Shown here: positions 62,101 to 64,000 of the stretch, in pieces | Layout: each line of letters opens with the position of its first letter | How positions within the stretch are numbered: the stretch's first letter is position 1 | NCBI RefSeq assembly: GCF_963662255.1 | Contig: NC_085047.1 | Coordinates: 50,032,006-50,096,005 of the forward strand | Origin: Cinclus cinclus | Lineage: Eukaryota > Chordata > Aves > Passeriformes > Cinclidae | DNA: 64,000 bases | Reading direction: 5' to 3' | Position numbers and translations under genes: made by a program | Notes under the pieces: generated by a model | Told to the model about the DNA's origin: nothing | The model's input: the letters and a program-made list of their open reading frames with translations, nothing else | Databases searched by the model: none

Positions 62101-64000
62101 CAGCCATGGCTCATAGGGTGTCTCATGGCTACTGTTCCACCCTGTGGCTCCCATCCCACCCAGTCCGCTCTGCAGATCAGCAAAAACAGTGAGGAGACCC
62201 AAGGTCTCTTTACCCTCAGAAAGGGTGGGGAGGAAGAGCCAGCTTTTGTTTGCACCAAAATACTAACAATTTTCAGATACAATTCACTGAATATTTTGTG
62301 TACTGCCCTGTACAAATTTGAGGCCATACAATGGTCAGACGGGAGGCATGAAGGATATGAAAGAAGAGAATGGAGCAGAGCAACTCTTGGCAAGCTGCTG
62401 TAGATTGGAAAGGAGGCAGGTAGGAACAGAGATGAAGCAAGTCCTTAATGGACTTATTCACGAGAAACAAGGGCTTTAAGTGACATTTGAGTACAGGAAA
62501 GAAATCAGTATCCGTGGTTTCCACTGGTGTTCGCAGTGCTAAAAGCAGAAGTGGTTGCTGAAGTCTAAACAGGAATGTGAAGCTGAGCTCTCAACTTCCT
62601 CACAAACTGTATGATTTACAGGCTCACTTGATTTACAGCTCACGTGCAGGAGAGGTCTTATTTTATAAAATTTCAGGCCTTTTTGAAGCAAATTGCTTTG
62701 TGAACAGTGTAACTAATGGCTCTTGGTTTTCTGAGGGTCTCTGACCACTGCTTCACAGTCGCTTTGCTTCCCTCCCCTCCTCCTAAAATAAAATGGCTGC
62801 AATGAACCCCTGTCTTCCTTCATTATATGCTCTAAGGCCTTTTCCTGGGCTGCAGTCAGGTCCATATATGCTGTCTGATCAGCTAATGCATACATGGCCA
62901 GCCAGCATGCACATACTCATTAGCCACGTGACTGCTGGCTGCATTTCTTTAGTTGAGGTCCCTATCCCTCACACAGCAATCAGTTTGCACAAAATTTAGA
63001 ATGGAAATCACTAGCTGTTGAGATTTTTACCCTTCAGTCCTATGTGAAATCAGGTACAAATTATTGATGGAGCTGGACAGACGGAATCTGAGCTAAAAAG
63101 GTTCTGTTGTATCAGCTTTAGATGTACATGTAGGATATTGGTTCAGGTTCTGGAATTAATTTCTTTCTCTCTCTCACTCTTTTCCAGCTATTTTTAACCT
63201 GGATGTGTTCTGTGATTTGTTTCCCACACAGCACAGAAACTGGCACAGCTGAGGGGTGAGTGAGTGGTGGGAGAGGGGAAGGGGAAATCAGGGAATGCTT
63301 ATGCTGGTGCTGCTGCTGAAGGAAGTGCTCATCAAACGATAGCCTCTCAGATCTGAATAATGTGGAGTCCCACACCTCCCCACATAAAAATTTTGACTCT
63401 AAATATATTCACAGTCTTAAAGTGCTCATATACTGGGCGAAAAGAGCTAGAGAAGTTAAGGGAAACTGTAAAAATAACCAGCAGAAACAGCAGCCAGTTT
63501 TGAAATATAATGTTTTCTGTCATGGCTCAACATCTTGGTACTGCCCACATTCTTGTGTGTACATCTCAAGACATCCCTCTGCGCAGGATCTCATGAGGAA
63601 AATCCTGTTTGTGGCAGCTCAGTCTCTGCACAGAGTGCACATCAACTCAGAAACCCTTTATCTGACTTACTATACATACAAACCTCGAGCTTGAAAGAAC
63701 AGAGGTTTTATATGGAAAAACATAGGGAAAAGCTTCTTGAGCATTAATTTACAAAATGAGACCTCTAATTGTGAAGCATTTCTTCAGTTAACTATAGATA
63801 ATTATAATGTATGAGATCTGCTTTCCCCCCAGTGTTCTGTTTAACACTGTTTGTTAGACATGAAAGGAAAAGAGGATTAAAAGGGAGAGATGGTATTGTA
63901 AACAACCCTTCAGTGGAGGTGGGAAAACAACAGTAACTCTCTCAAACACAAAGATGTCCTCAGGAAAAGGTTTTCAGTGTCCTGCATTTGAAAGTTAATG
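50146..64000. other. Intergenic region to the right edge, no gene recognised
   Basis: Almost 14 kb without a supportable coding exon. There is a moderately GC-rich stretch at 52.3-52.8 kb, another at 61.3-62.2 kb with a 13-bp duplication at 61363-61388, and a possible conserved regulatory element at 62.8-63.0 kb. Numerous frames of 60-170 codons occur on both strands but overlap one another and look like chance. No HMGB-type protein is encoded. Confidence 0.6.

Noticed and set aside
61577..62403. Frames of 150-171 codons on opposite strands at 61.6-62.4 kb
   Set aside because: They overlap each other in opposite directions, have no recognisable domains and lie in mildly GC-rich DNA. There is no evidence of real exons.
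62713..62895. A 60-codon minus-strand frame with soluble-protein-like composition
   Set aside because: No family is recognised and there is no splice or promoter context. It overlaps the candidate regulatory element, and conservation there would be non-coding.

Overview
The window is vertebrate nuclear DNA, almost certainly from a bird. The evidence is CR1 LINE fragments with avian-type 3' ends, a solo LTR of a kind I recall as common in neoavian birds, very low coding density, GT-AG introns and sharply bounded CpG islands. There is no sign of bacterial, phage or organellar sequence. Nearly all short open reading frames here are chance frames.

The one gene I can support is KATNAL1 (katanin p60 subunit A-like 1, a microtubule-severing AAA ATPase) on the minus strand. 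Eight coding exons lie between about 24.85 kb and 1.02 kb. All internal junctions are GT-AG and the reading frame is kept across every one. Together they encode residues 1-381 plus the first base of codon 382: the N-terminal MIT-like domain, the basic linker and most of the AAA core (Walker A, pore loop 1, Walker B, sensor 1 and the arginine-finger region). The last ~108 codons lie beyond the left edge. An in-frame TGA just upstream fixes the start codon. A non-coding first exon is predicted inside the CpG island at 33.1-34.08 kb, which would make the gene at least 33 kb long. A second, smaller CpG island sits in the intron between the third and fourth coding exons (about 9.9-10.2 kb).

The right half (34-64 kb) looks intergenic, upstream of KATNAL1. 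In other vertebrates the next gene on that side is HMGB1, and no HMGB1 exon is visible here. This half holds a CR1 fragment abutting the CpG island, a short CR1 scrap at 36.0 kb, a ~590 bp solo LTR at 41.6-42.2 kb, a probable L1-type ORF2 relic at 46.6 kb and ancient MIR-like SINE relics.

I found no novel biological system. The points most worth checking are the L1-like relic (rare in birds), the intronic CpG island as a possible promoter for an isoform lacking the MIT domain, and a divergent pair of ZNF143/SBS-like motifs in the main CpG island.
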